Assembly (NCBI GenBank): GCA_029938745.1
Contig: JAOZUJ010000010.1
Span: forward strand, 1 to 19,769
Source of the DNA: Candidatus Moraniibacteriota bacterium
GTDB lineage: Bacteria; Patescibacteriota; Minisyncoccia; Moranbacterales; GCA-2747515
Direction: 5' to 3'
Length of the DNA stretch: 19,769 nucleotides
The notes under the pieces are model-generated. The model worked only from the letters and a program-made list of their open reading frames with translations, made no database searches and was not told the DNA's origin. Shown one piece after another: positions 7,473 through 15,141 of the stretch. Made by a program: the position numbers and the translations under genes. Every line of letters begins with the position of its first letter. Position 1 is the stretch's first letter.

Positions 7473-7508
7473 AAAAAGCAATCAGCTCAAACGAGTCGGT
7501 TGCTTTTT
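7473..7508 (-). terminator. Intrinsic terminator downstream of tRNA-Gln
   Basis: AAAAAGCAA (7473-7481) pairs with TTGCTTTTT (7500-7508), with an inner CTC-AAAC-GAG hairpin (7486-7495). T-runs on both strands allow bidirectional stopping between the convergent small membrane gene and tRNA-Gln. Confidence 0.85.
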
Positions 7509-7524
7509 AATTTGTCAAAAATTG

Positions 7525-7596
7525 TTGGGCTGGTAGGATTCGAACCTACGCATAGCGGAACCAGAATCCGCTGCCTTACCACTTGGCTACAGCCCA
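7525..7596 (-). tRNA. tRNA-Gln (anticodon CUG)
   Basis: On the minus strand a complete cloverleaf folds. The acceptor is TGGGCTG/CAGCCCA, with the U1-A72 pair typical of tRNA-Gln. The anticodon arm is GCGGA-TTCTGGT-TCCGC and the T-arm is GTAGG-TTCGAAT-CCTAC. The anticodon CTG reads CAG. CCA is not encoded. It is a single-gene unit with its own promoter and terminator. Confidence 0.95.
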
Positions 7597-7646
7597 TTGG
7601 TTTTGTATAATATATTTTTTGTAGATACACACACATACTTTTGAGT

Positions 7647-7674
7647 ATTATACACCATCTTTTGCAAAAAACAA
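7647..7674 (-). promoter_or_regulatory. Promoter for tRNA-Gln
   Basis: On the minus strand TTGTTT (7674-7669), a 16-bp spacer, then a perfect TATAAT (7652-7647). The start would lie about 45 nt before the tRNA. It is divergent from, and next to, the promoter of the HD-domain gene. Confidence 0.65.
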
Positions 7675-7677
7675 GGA

Positions 7678-7706
7678 TTGACAAGTGATTGTATTTCTGC
7701 TACTGT
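7678..7706 (+). promoter_or_regulatory. Promoter for the HD-domain gene
   Basis: A perfect TTGACA (7678-7683), a 17-bp spacer and an extended -10 TGCTACTGT (7698-7706). The -10 hexamer itself is weak. Confidence 0.55.
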
Positions 7707-7767
7707 TGAATGCAAATCAAATTATTGTTGTTTTACATTTTGTATATAAAAAAGGAGGGCGTGAACA

Positions 7768-8439
7768 ATGTTGAAAAAAATAAAAAAAATTCTTGAAGCA
7801 ATTGAAAATCGGCAAACATTTTTTGCTCGTGTTGAACGTCGATATTCTCGATATTCAAAGGAATATAAGTTTATTGAGCGCGCGTATGATGATGCGAAGG
7901 ATGCATTCAAACATAAGAAGCGTGATGGTGGTGAGCGATATTTTGAGCATGTGCGTGCAGTGGCAATTATTCTCATTGATTATCTTTTTATTTTTCAATT
8001 AGCAAATTTGCGTATATCTGCGTATAAAATTGTTGCAGCAGCGCTTTTGCATGATGTCGTGGAAGACTGTAAGGAGTGGTCGCTTGTACGTATTGAGCGT
8101 GAGTATGGACGTGATGTCGCATGGCTACTTGATTATGTTTCTAAGAGGCCGAAGTCTGACTTTGATGGTGACGAGGTGACGCAATTAGAATATTATCATG
8201 CTCGATTTATTTCAGCTCCGTTTGAGTTTTTTTTGATCAAGCTTGCAGATCGGCTTCACAATCAACTGACATTGTGGTCTTGCGATATAGAGAAAATTTA
8301 TCGTAAACACAGAGAGACAATGAGGATCTATTTGCCATTGGCTCGAAAATGGGGAATCTTGGCTCATGAGCTTGAGGCAACAACAAAAAACTTCAAAAAA
8401 CGTATGAAAAAGCACATGAAACAATGTGCTATTACGTAG
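7768..8439 (+). CDS. Stand-alone alarmone hydrolase-like HD-domain protein (RelA/SpoT hydrolase family)
   Basis: A 223-residue protein matching the (p)ppGpp hydrolase half of RelA/SpoT proteins without the synthetase domain. The metal and catalytic residues can be traced: His61 in YFEHVR, His95-Asp96 and Glu99-Asp100 in LLHDVVED, and Asp161 and Asn165 in KLADRLHN. By family knowledge these bind Mn2+ and remove the 3' pyrophosphate of ppGpp; small alarmone hydrolases and Mesh1 have the same compact form. The N-terminal 45 residues and the C-terminal tail (206-218) are very basic, which is odd for a soluble hydrolase and could bind nucleic acid or membrane. The start has a strong AAGGAGGG at 7752-7759. 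No alarmone synthetase is in the window. Confidence 0.85.
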   Translation: MLKKIKKILEAIENRQTFFARVERRYSRYSKEYKFIERAYDDAKDAFKHKKRDGGERYFEHVRAVAIILIDYLFIFQLANLRISAYKIVAAALLHDVVEDCKEWSLVRIEREYGRDVAWLLDYVSKRPKSDFDGDEVTQLEYYHARFISAPFEFFLIKLADRLHNQLTLWSCDIEKIYRKHRETMRIYLPLARKWGILAHELEATTKNFKKRMKKHMKQCAIT

Positions 8440-8447
8440 AACATTGC

Positions 8448-8486
8448 AAAATGACTAAAAGGATATATCCTTTTAGTCATTTTTTT
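8448..8486 (+). terminator. Strong intrinsic terminator
   Basis: A perfect inverted repeat of 18 bases per arm (8448-8465 with 8466-8483), containing ATGACTAAAAGGAT, with seven T at 8480-8486. It starts 8 nt after the HD-domain gene. Confidence 0.93.
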
Positions 8487-8487
8487 G

Positions 8488-8515
8488 TTGACTTAATAGT
8501 ATTTTTGTGTATTAT
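8488..8515 (+). promoter_or_regulatory. Promoter for the 96-residue protein gene
   Basis: TTGACT (8488-8493), a 16-bp spacer, then TATTAT (8510-8515), directly after the preceding terminator. Confidence 0.65.
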
Positions 8516-8593
8516 ATAAACAACATCAGATCTTTAACAAATTGCAGTATATAAACTACTAATTCTCTCAAGAGGAGAGAAAGGAGAATATTT

Positions 8594-8884
8594 ATGATAA
8601 TAGTTGTTGAGCATAATTTTAAGGGAACATACAGTTTTGTTGATGGTTTTTGTAAAAATACATATAAACCAGTTTCACTTGAAAAAGAAATGGTACATGC
8701 ACCAGGTGTTGTACTTCGAAGATTTATCTTTCAAAAAGATCTTGATAGTCTTGAGGATAAATATGACGAATGTATTGCGCGACTCAAACTTTTACAAAAA
8801 TATTGTGAAATTGAAGAGATCGATAGAATGATTCGCATCTTGAAACATACACGTAGCGATGCAGACTTCGCTTTAGATATGTAG
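8594..8884 (+). CDS. Small protein of unknown function, 96 residues
   Basis: I do not recognise this protein. The N-terminal half is beta-like (MIIVVEHNF then TYSFVDGF). The C-terminal half (about 47-90) is helical and heptad-like, with LDSLEDKYDECIARLKLL then IDRMIRILKH, so a short coiled coil or helical hairpin is likely. It has no signal peptide or TM helix. The start is well supported by AAGGAG (8581-8586) and its own promoter. It is a single-gene unit followed by about 290 nt of mostly non-coding DNA. Confidence 0.75.
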   Translation: MIIVVEHNFKGTYSFVDGFCKNTYKPVSLEKEMVHAPGVVLRRFIFQKDLDSLEDKYDECIARLKLLQKYCEIEEIDRMIRILKHTRSDADFALDM

Positions 8885-9031
8885 TGAAAAGCTTTCACCG
8901 TTGTACCATAAATGTATTTTTGGATAAGGTGTCGTGGGTTTAAGGAGATATCACGAACACAAAACGCTAAATTTTTATGGGAAAAATATTATGAGATGTA
9001 AAAAATGTGATATAAATAGTGATCTGATGTA
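8885..9031. other. Intergenic stretch with no clear gene
   Basis: A short inverted repeat GTGAAA-AGC-TTTCAC (8884-8898) follows the preceding stop but has no T-run. A 13-residue ORF at 8991-9032 (starting MRCKKC) has no ribosome-binding site. Nothing else is supported. Confidence 0.4.
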
Positions 9032-9075
9032 AGCAGTTAAAAAATAATTCTTTTTAGCTGCTTTTATTATTTTTT
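9032..9075 (+). terminator. Intrinsic terminator
   Basis: AGCAGTTAAAAA (9032-9043) pairs with TTTTTAGCTGCT (9051-9062), with a mismatch or G-T in the middle, followed by TTTATTATTTTTT. It separates the 96-residue gene unit from the truB promoter. Confidence 0.8.
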
Positions 9076-9102
9076 GACGAATGTTTCTATTATTGACATA
9101 AT
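9074..9102 (+). promoter_or_regulatory. Promoter for the leader ORF and truB fusion
   Basis: TTGACG (9074-9079), a 17-bp spacer, then CATAAT (9097-9102): five of six matches in each hexamer. The leader would be about 67 nt. Confidence 0.7.
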
Positions 9103-9146
9103 ATGTACATGGGTAGGCAGGCTGATCTAATTAATGGAGGATGTGG

Positions 9147-9179
9147 ATGTTTGTTTTTGAATATTTAAATTATATATGA
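9147..9179 (+). CDS. 10-residue leader ORF overlapping the truB start
   Basis: ATG 9147 has an ideal TGGAGG (9135-9140) with a 6-nt spacer and encodes MFVFEYLNYI. Its TGA stop (9177-9179) overlaps the truB ATG (9176-9178) as ATGA. truB itself has no Shine-Dalgarno, so ribosomes probably reach it by termination-reinitiation from this ORF. An in-frame ATG at 9141 exists but sits directly against the Shine-Dalgarno. It may serve only to deliver ribosomes; no regulatory amino acid run is visible. Confidence 0.5.
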   Translation: MFVFEYLNYI

Positions 9180-10951
9180 AAGTTGTAGGTATTTTTGCGC
9201 TCAATAAGCCACTTGGCATTTCGTCTCAGCGTGCTGTTCAAATTGTAAAATATTGGGCACGTCGGAAGAGCGGAAATAAAAAAATAAAAGTAGGTCATGC
9301 TGGCACACTAGACCCACTCGCAAGTGGTGTTTTGGTTGTGGCAGTGGGACGTGAATATACAAAAGATATTAGTAATATTGTTGCAAGTGAAAAAGAATAT
9401 ATTGCTGATATAACACTTGGACAAGTAAGCACAACTGATGATGCTGAAGGTGAAAAAACTGTTGTTAATGAAAATAAAAAACCAATACGTGCAGATATTG
9501 AAAAAATTGTGAAGAAGTTTATTGGTGACAGAGAACAACTGCCACCAGTGTATAGTGCAATTAAAATTGATGGACAGGAGGCATATAAGAGAGTGCGACG
9601 TGGAGAGGATGTTCAAATGAAAAAGCGACAAATACACATTGAAAACATTGAAATTATTTCTTATGAATATCCGCAACTCAAAATCCGTGTTGTATGTGGT
9701 AAGGGAACATATATTCGTTCACTGGCACGAGATATTGGCGATAATCTGCATACAGGTGCATATCTTTCGGGTTTAGTACGGACACGTGTGGGTGATTTTG
9801 TATTGGAAGATGCGCGTGATGTGAAAGAGTTTTGTATGAAAATAGCGGTGCACGCATCTGAATTGGACGCACAGCGAATTGATGGTACACGTGTATATAT
9901 TAGCGAGATGCTCAAGCGTTTTGGCAACATCGCAACAGATGACACATTTTTGATCTATCATCAAGATACTTTTAACAAAAGTATTGCGCCACCACAAGAA
10001 AGTAATTATATGATCAAAAAATTATCACACATACCACTATGGACACAAACACGGTTTGCTTTTGATGTAATGCACGAAAGTCCAGATGTCGTATGGATGC
10101 CACTACATAATTTACCAGTTGCACGATTAAGAAATACAAAATTTGTTGTTACAATACATGATCTTGCATTTAAAATTTTTCCAGAGACATTTCCACCAAA
10201 AGATGTAAAAAAACTGAACTTTCTAACAAATTACGCAGTCAAAAATGCAGATCATATTATTGCTGTATCAAAAGCAACAAAAAGAGATCTATTACGATTT
10301 TATCCACACTTAACAAAAGAAAAGATAACAGTTGTCCATCATGGGTTTGATGCTGTGCGTTGGCAAAAGAAAGTAAATGAGCGTGAAGTAAAAAAAGTAT
10401 TACAAAAATATAATATTACATCTGGGCAATATTTAATTCATGTGGGAGCTGTGCAACCACGTAAAAATCTCAAAACATTGATTGATGCTTTTGTACAAGT
10501 AAAAGAAAAACACAAAAACATGAAATTAGTACTCGTTGGTGGAAATGGATGGTTATGGCAAAAAACACGAGAGTATGCACAAAAAAATAAATACACACAA
10601 GATATTATATTTACTGGAAACATTCCTTTTGAAGATGTTGTAACACTTGTGCGCAGTGCAAAAGTGTTTGTGTTTCCGTCACTGTATGAGGGATTTGGCA
10701 TTGCAGGGCTGGAAGCATTGGCATCTGGCACGCCAGTAGTGGCTGCTCGTAATTCAAGTATTCCAGAAGTATTGGGAAATGCTGCGATATATTTTGACGC
10801 ACAAAACAGTAATGAATGTGCAGAGTGCGTTATTGTCGTGATTGACGATCGTGTGAAGCAAGAAAATATGATTACTGTTGGTCTGAAGCGTGTAGAAAAA
10901 TTTTCATGGGATAAATGCGCAAGAAAAACACTTCGCGTATTGCGAAAATAG
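9176..10951 (+). CDS. truB: Fusion of tRNA pseudouridine-55 synthase TruB with a GT4 glycosyltransferase
   Basis: A single 591-residue frame holds two complete enzymes. Residues 1-219 are TruB, which makes pseudouridine 55 in the tRNA T-loop. It has KPLGISS (11-17), GHAGTLDPLASG (40-51) with catalytic Asp46, PPVYSAIK (123-130) and GKGTYIRSLARDIG (175-188). It ends without a PUA domain, as CPR TruB proteins often do. Residues 221-591 are a GT4 (GT-B fold) glycosyltransferase that begins like a separate gene with MKIAVHASELDAQRIDGTR, and has VGAVQPRKN (423-431) and the EX7E motif Glu505-Glu513 in YEGFGIAGLEALASG. Sugar donor and acceptor are unknown. Only Cys220 (TGT) separates the domains; a one-base change from TGA would explain the fusion. 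The GT could also be made from ATG 9836. No interdomain linker is present. Confidence 0.9.
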   Translation: MKVVGIFALNKPLGISSQRAVQIVKYWARRKSGNKKIKVGHAGTLDPLASGVLVVAVGREYTKDISNIVASEKEYIADITLGQVSTTDDAEGEKTVVNENKKPIRADIEKIVKKFIGDREQLPPVYSAIKIDGQEAYKRVRRGEDVQMKKRQIHIENIEIISYEYPQLKIRVVCGKGTYIRSLARDIGDNLHTGAYLSGLVRTRVGDFVLEDARDVKEFCMKIAVHASELDAQRIDGTRVYISEMLKRFGNIATDDTFLIYHQDTFNKSIAPPQESNYMIKKLSHIPLWTQTRFAFDVMHESPDVVWMPLHNLPVARLRNTKFVVTIHDLAFKIFPETFPPKDVKKLNFLTNYAVKNADHIIAVSKATKRDLLRFYPHLTKEKITVVHHGFDAVRWQKKVNEREVKKVLQKYNITSGQYLIHVGAVQPRKNLKTLIDAFVQVKEKHKNMKLVLVGGNGWLWQKTREYAQKNKYTQDIIFTGNIPFEDVVTLVRSAKVFVFPSLYEGFGIAGLEALASGTPVVAARNSSIPEVLGNAAIYFDAQNSNECAECVIVVIDDRVKQENMITVGLKRVEKFSWDKCARKTLRVLRK

Positions 10952-10976
10952 AGGCCTCTACAGAGGTCTCTATTTT
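10945..10976. terminator. Bidirectional intrinsic terminator between convergent genes
   Basis: AAAATAGAGGCCTC-TACA-GAGGTCTCTATTTT: 14-bp arms with one G-T pair and A/T-rich ends. It overlaps the stop of the truB fusion and lies 17 nt from the end of the minus-strand cluster. Confidence 0.85.
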
Positions 10977-10993
10977 AATTACGTATTAAAAAA

Positions 10994-11746
10994 TTATTTT
11001 TTATAAAATCTTTGCAAAAAATCTTCTCGGCTAATTGTCGCCTTTTTAATAGTTGCTTTTTCATTATAATAATGCTCTTCTTTGAATTCTTTGGTTACAT
11101 CTCCTATTGTGAATCCAGCACGTTTAAAAAGTCCTGGATGTTCAGCAACAATATATGACGTAGCTGTTATATTTTTGATCTCGGAATCATTGTGAACAAC
11201 TTCTGCCAGTTTTGTCATGCCATCTCGATAGAGTGTGATCTTGTTGTCGACTGTTTTTCCAGCTGGAGCATGAATATGAATAATTGAACCAGATTTTCCA
11301 TAAGATAATAATCTATTTATTTCTATAAATCCACGAGACTCATTCATTGCTTGTGCATGTGCTTTTTCAAATTCTGCACGATTATTATTTTTGATATCAA
11401 TAAGAGGCTCAATAGTTTTTGTTATAAAATTTGCAAACTCATCTTTATTCTCTATAGATAGAGACATTTGTAATTTTGTTTTAATATTGTCAATTTTTTC
11501 TTGTGGAAGGATTGCTTTGTCAATATATGTGAAAAAAGGATCAATGTGTTTCATTATGTCAGACAATCGCTTATGTGGATCTGAAGAATTTTCATAGATC
11601 ATCGCAAAGCCTTCTCGCGCTTGTTTGTGAGCATTTGTTTCATTCAGATGTTCTTTTTCAAGAGGAATACTATTTGTGATTAAGTCGTCATTGTCCTCTG
11701 GTAATTTTTTAGTATTTTTGAATAATGGAGATGATTCAAAGCTCAT
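10994..11746 (-). CDS. Conserved-looking cytoplasmic protein, unknown function
   Basis: A 250-residue soluble protein, last gene of the minus-strand cluster. The first 130 residues are charged and helical (NETNAHKQAREGFAMIYE, then EKIDNIKTKLQM). The C-terminal part (about 145-235) looks like a compact domain: SYGKSGSIIHIHAPAGKT, then KLAEVV, then ITATSYIVAEHPGLFKRAGFTIGD. The phrase AEHPGLFKRAGF recalls the end of GNAT acetyltransferase domains (a residue pair before xxGF), but the acetyl-CoA loop is not evident. I have a vague memory of similar domains in other CPR genomes and cannot name them. The start ATG has no Shine-Dalgarno and lies 23 nt after the upstream gene. Confidence 0.75.
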   Translation of the reverse strand: MSFESSPLFKNTKKLPEDNDDLITNSIPLEKEHLNETNAHKQAREGFAMIYENSSDPHKRLSDIMKHIDPFFTYIDKAILPQEKIDNIKTKLQMSLSIENKDEFANFITKTIEPLIDIKNNNRAEFEKAHAQAMNESRGFIEINRLLSYGKSGSIIHIHAPAGKTVDNKITLYRDGMTKLAEVVHNDSEIKNITATSYIVAEHPGLFKRAGFTIGDVTKEFKEEHYYNEKATIKKATISREDFLQRFYKK

Positions 11747-11769
11747 AAATTTTTTATAATATAAATTAT

Positions 11770-12162
11770 CTAAGAACGTATCATATCACGCACGAGGGAG
11801 TGTAGGAGGACGAATGTTATCAATGAAAAGATAGCAATAATACTATCAAAGAAAAATCCATAACGAAATCCTGCAATGCCAATAAGGAATGCAAAAAATA
11901 GTGATGCGAAGATCCCAATAATTTTTTTATGTGTTTTTATTGGTGAAGATACATTGAGTTTATGTGCAGTGAATGATATGAGACCGATACAAATAAATAA
12001 AATTGTAAATAATGTAAATGGGGAAATATACGATGTGATAATCCCAGGTAGCAATGTCTCAAAAAAAATAAAACCAAGAACCACAAGAAGAAGCAATAAA
12101 AAGATATCAACAAGAAGTTTATAGGTCATTGGATTTTTAATAATGTTTTTTATCTTTTGCAT
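11770..12162 (-). CDS. Four-pass membrane protein, unknown function
   Basis: 130 residues with four hydrophobic segments at about 15-36, 46-66, 84-104 and 105-124, and a basic start (MQKIKNIIKNPMTYK). It begins 5 nt after the preceding gene, without a Shine-Dalgarno, so translation is probably coupled. Small size and four helices resemble GtrA-type or accessory membrane proteins that travel with glycosyltransferases, but no family motif is seen. Confidence 0.72.
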   Translation of the reverse strand: MQKIKNIIKNPMTYKLLVDIFLLLLLVVLGFIFFETLLPGIITSYISPFTLFTILFICIGLISFTAHKLNVSSPIKTHKKIIGIFASLFFAFLIGIAGFRYGFFFDSIIAIFSLITFVLLHSLVRDMIRS

Positions 12163-12167
12163 AAACG

Positions 12168-13259
12168 TTAATTATATATTGTATTAAGTCGGCGTTTGAT
12201 TGCATCTGCACGTTGTGCAAGGGAGGTATCGCTTGTGGTGGTAAATAATTTAATATGTGCTGTTTGAATTTTGGTGCTAGGTGCGTCTTGTAGGGCAATT
12301 TTGTAGGTATTTCCTTCAAAATATTGGATATCTTTAAGTGATGCTGTGCATGAATATTTACGTGAGAATGGACGTTTTTTGAGCGTGCATGATGCTATGG
12401 TATCACGTGATAATTCTTGAGTGGTGATTGCATGCTGTTTGGCGATTTTTGTAGTAGGGATTTTGTTTAACATATCATTGTTATAGATATATGTGCGGTC
12501 TGCATCCTGTGCATAAAATATAGTACCAAAAGGATGAGAACTGCGAACAGTAAATAATTTTGCTTTGTCGTGTAGTGCGCGCTCTTCGCTATTTGTATCA
12601 ATTACGTTGTCGTAATTGTAGCCCATTGCTTCAAATGCGCGCTCATCTTGAAATGGGTGTTTAGTATTTCCATCAGTAACGTAAATACTATCCTTAGATG
12701 AGATGAGCGTTGCAGGTGCAAATCCTACATATTCTTTTGTGTGTAGCAGATTATTAAGAGATCCACTTTCAATATCTGCTGTGTGATTTTTGAAAAGATA
12801 CGAATCAAAAGCATTTTCACTAATAAGGGGAGATATTAATTTGCCCTTGCTAATATAGTACGCTTTGTCATCGCTATATGTTGTCACAATATGATCTGTA
12901 TATTTTTGTGTGTTAATGGGTGATAAGAATGATAAATATGATTTACGGATTAAAAGAGTGGTGTCTTCTGGTAATTCTGGTGCATTTTTTGGGAGTGTGA
13001 TGGAAATTTTGATACCATCGGACTCTCCATATGCAGAAATGTGAAAACTGGTACCGTCCTTTGATTCATATGGGTGTGAAATTGTATTTGCAAGTGAATC
13101 AATGGCACTGTTAAATTGAAATGTTTGTGTAGGAAAAAGAAGTGCTTTTACAAAAATAATCACAAAAAGAACAAACACACAAAATATACCAATACGTATG
13201 ATGACATAGTGTTTTTTTTGTGTATTGGATAGTGTGATGTATGGTGTGATATTTAACAT
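12168..13259 (-). CDS. Single-pass membrane-anchored extracytoplasmic protein, unknown function
   Basis: 363 residues. One N-terminal TM helix (about 20-43) follows a basic segment, so the rest (44-363) should lie outside the membrane. The outer part is rich in beta-type segments and ends in a helical tail with ADAIKRRL; two cysteines close together (in ASCTLKKRPFSRKYSCTA) may form a disulfide. Its ATG shares one base with the stop of the preceding GT-C-like gene (TAATG), so the two are translationally coupled and probably work together at the membrane. No catalytic motif is recognised. Confidence 0.75.
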   Translation of the reverse strand: MLNITPYITLSNTQKKHYVIIRIGIFCVFVLFVIIFVKALLFPTQTFQFNSAIDSLANTISHPYESKDGTSFHISAYGESDGIKISITLPKNAPELPEDTTLLIRKSYLSFLSPINTQKYTDHIVTTYSDDKAYYISKGKLISPLISENAFDSYLFKNHTADIESGSLNNLLHTKEYVGFAPATLISSKDSIYVTDGNTKHPFQDERAFEAMGYNYDNVIDTNSEERALHDKAKLFTVRSSHPFGTIFYAQDADRTYIYNNDMLNKIPTTKIAKQHAITTQELSRDTIASCTLKKRPFSRKYSCTASLKDIQYFEGNTYKIALQDAPSTKIQTAHIKLFTTTSDTSLAQRADAIKRRLNTIYN

Positions 13260-15004
13260 TATTTTTTCTTTAGTTCATAGATGGTGCCACGAATAGTTTG
13301 TATTTCTTTTTTGGGAAATGTCGCGGCATTATCTAGCTGAGACTGTAATTGATCCACAGTAAAAGTATATTTACCAGCATACTGCATATTATTTGAAAGG
13401 ACGTCCGTGTATATTTTTACATTTTCATTTGATGTGATAAGGAAAACTTTATCAAACATGTCTGTATTTATTTTATCATAATCATGTGGATTGAAAAAAT
13501 ACACGGCATGTTTATTATCGAATGATCGGAGTGGATTTGTGATCATACTCCAACCGTTGCCTGCGACATTTTTATCAACTAAAACAAGGTCATTATTGCC
13601 AAAGTTTTGAGATAGAATAGTTACTTGTTTAGCAAGTGTAGAATTCTCCGCATATGCAATAAAAGTAATAAATGCAGGAATATTTGCAAGAAAAAGTAGA
13701 ACGATTATTGTGTATTTGATACTGCGCTTAACTAGCGTATTTGATCGGATGTATGATATAAATGATACGCTAATTAAAATTGTTGCAGGCAGAAGTGCAA
13801 AAACAAATCGTCGTAACATCCATGGATGATCACCGCTAATGTTTGGGAAAATGTAATATAACATCAAAGGTAGCACGACAATGAGCGGTAATAAAATTGT
13901 GCGATAGCGTTTATATCGCAATGCAACAAGACTTGCGACAGCTGTGAGTAGAAGTGGCAATAATAATCCGTATAAAGAATAAATAGAAAAAAGATAGTTT
14001 AATTCATCGATAAATTGAGTAGTGCTTTCTCCTGTGCCTGTGGATGTGCCAGCTTTTATGAGTGTAAGAAAAAAAGGCATATTCATAATCAGCACATTCA
14101 GTGTAATGACAAATAATGTTGTCAATGGAAATATGACACGCCACCACAGGCTCTGTCGTAAAAATGAACGAATTGATTTGTTATACAACAGAAGAAAAGA
14201 AAATATAATAAAAAACCAAATACCTTCGATACGTGTAAAAAGTAGAAGAGATAATGTGATAAAAAAGATAAAATATGTTTTTGGTTGTGGTGTTTTTTGC
14301 AAAAATAAATATAGTATAAAAACGCTCCACAAAAGTGCGCCTGCAATATTTTCACTCAGCGTAAACTTGCCAAACCATCCAATAGAAAATGAAGAGAGTA
14401 ATATTGCCATGAATGCAAGTGTATAGCGATGATTCATATAATGACGAGCAGCAGCAGTAATTGTGAGTATGAATGTAAAAAGAAGTATAACATTTGCAAC
14501 AATAAAACCATTGATACCGATAATTCCAAAAAATCCACCAATAAAGCTCGTGTAGGGTAATGGAAATTGTGTCAGTAATCCGCTGTCAGGTGTATAAAAA
14601 AAGCCAGGGAAATTGAGTGCTTTGCCACGACCATAAATATCAAAAAATACGTCGCTTTCAGATGTGTGTTGTATTAAATTATGATTTTCAGATAATCGGA
14701 TGGCCGCTTCAGAAAGTGAACCTTGATCACGACCAGAAAAAATTGTCGGTACAGTAAAAATTGCAATGACAAGTGCAAAGCTCATAGCAATGAGCATATA
14801 GGTTGTAAATTCCTTGGATGGCTGGGGAAAAACAATAATTTTTTTGAAAAAGAGGATAGCACAAATAATCAACCATGCTGACCATATGACAACTGGATAG
14901 AAGATCCCAAATAGAGCACTGATAAGCGCAATCCACGCGTATAAAACAACCATTAGAATAATGGTTTGTAATAACGTTTTGTCTGTTTTGTCTGTTTTTT
15001 GCAT
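13259..15004 (-). CDS. Multi-pass membrane protein, GT-C glycosyltransferase-like
   Basis: 581 residues from ATG 15004, with about 11-12 predicted TM helices followed by a soluble C-terminal domain (about 445-581). The first outer loop has ISGRDQGSLSEAAIRL (Asp93 in GRDQG), placed where PMT/ArnT/RgtA-type GT-C enzymes carry their catalytic acidic residue. The arrangement of many helices plus a small outer C-terminal domain also fits GT-C enzymes, which move sugars from polyprenyl-phosphate carriers. Acceptor unknown. A longer frame begins at TTG 15040, but that codon is the -35 box; I prefer ATG 15004. First gene of a four-gene cluster. Confidence 0.78.
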   Translation of the reverse strand: MQKTDKTDKTLLQTIILMVVLYAWIALISALFGIFYPVVIWSAWLIICAILFFKKIIVFPQPSKEFTTYMLIAMSFALVIAIFTVPTIFSGRDQGSLSEAAIRLSENHNLIQHTSESDVFFDIYGRGKALNFPGFFYTPDSGLLTQFPLPYTSFIGGFFGIIGINGFIVANVILLFTFILTITAAARHYMNHRYTLAFMAILLSSFSIGWFGKFTLSENIAGALLWSVFILYLFLQKTPQPKTYFIFFITLSLLLFTRIEGIWFFIIFSFLLLYNKSIRSFLRQSLWWRVIFPLTTLFVITLNVLIMNMPFFLTLIKAGTSTGTGESTTQFIDELNYLFSIYSLYGLLLPLLLTAVASLVALRYKRYRTILLPLIVVLPLMLYYIFPNISGDHPWMLRRFVFALLPATILISVSFISYIRSNTLVKRSIKYTIIVLLFLANIPAFITFIAYAENSTLAKQVTILSQNFGNNDLVLVDKNVAGNGWSMITNPLRSFDNKHAVYFFNPHDYDKINTDMFDKVFLITSNENVKIYTDVLSNNMQYAGKYTFTVDQLQSQLDNAATFPKKEIQTIRGTIYELKKK

Positions 15005-15011
15005 TAAGTGT

Positions 15012-15040
15012 ATTATATCTGTAATATGCGTGATTGACAA
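15012..15040 (-). promoter_or_regulatory. Promoter of the minus-strand cluster, likely leaderless
   Basis: On the minus strand TTGTCA (15040-15035), a 17-bp spacer, then TATAAT (15017-15012). Only 7 nt separate the -10 from ATG 15004, so transcription should start at or next to the A of the start codon. Confidence 0.75.
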
Positions 15041-15141
15041 ACACTGTTATTCACGTTAATCTGAAATACTGTTTTTTAACAAATGAAAAATTGAAATGTA
15101 AGAGTTGAGGCTACGTTTAATCATAGAAATGGGGGTGCGTT

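Noticed and set aside
8991..9032. 13-residue ORF starting MRCKKC, resembling a zinc-ribbon start
   Set aside because: No ribosome-binding site, very short, and it runs into the terminator arm.
14022..14426. Plus-strand open frame of 134 codons
   Set aside because: Antisense shadow of the GT-C-like membrane gene, with no start signals or protein-like composition.
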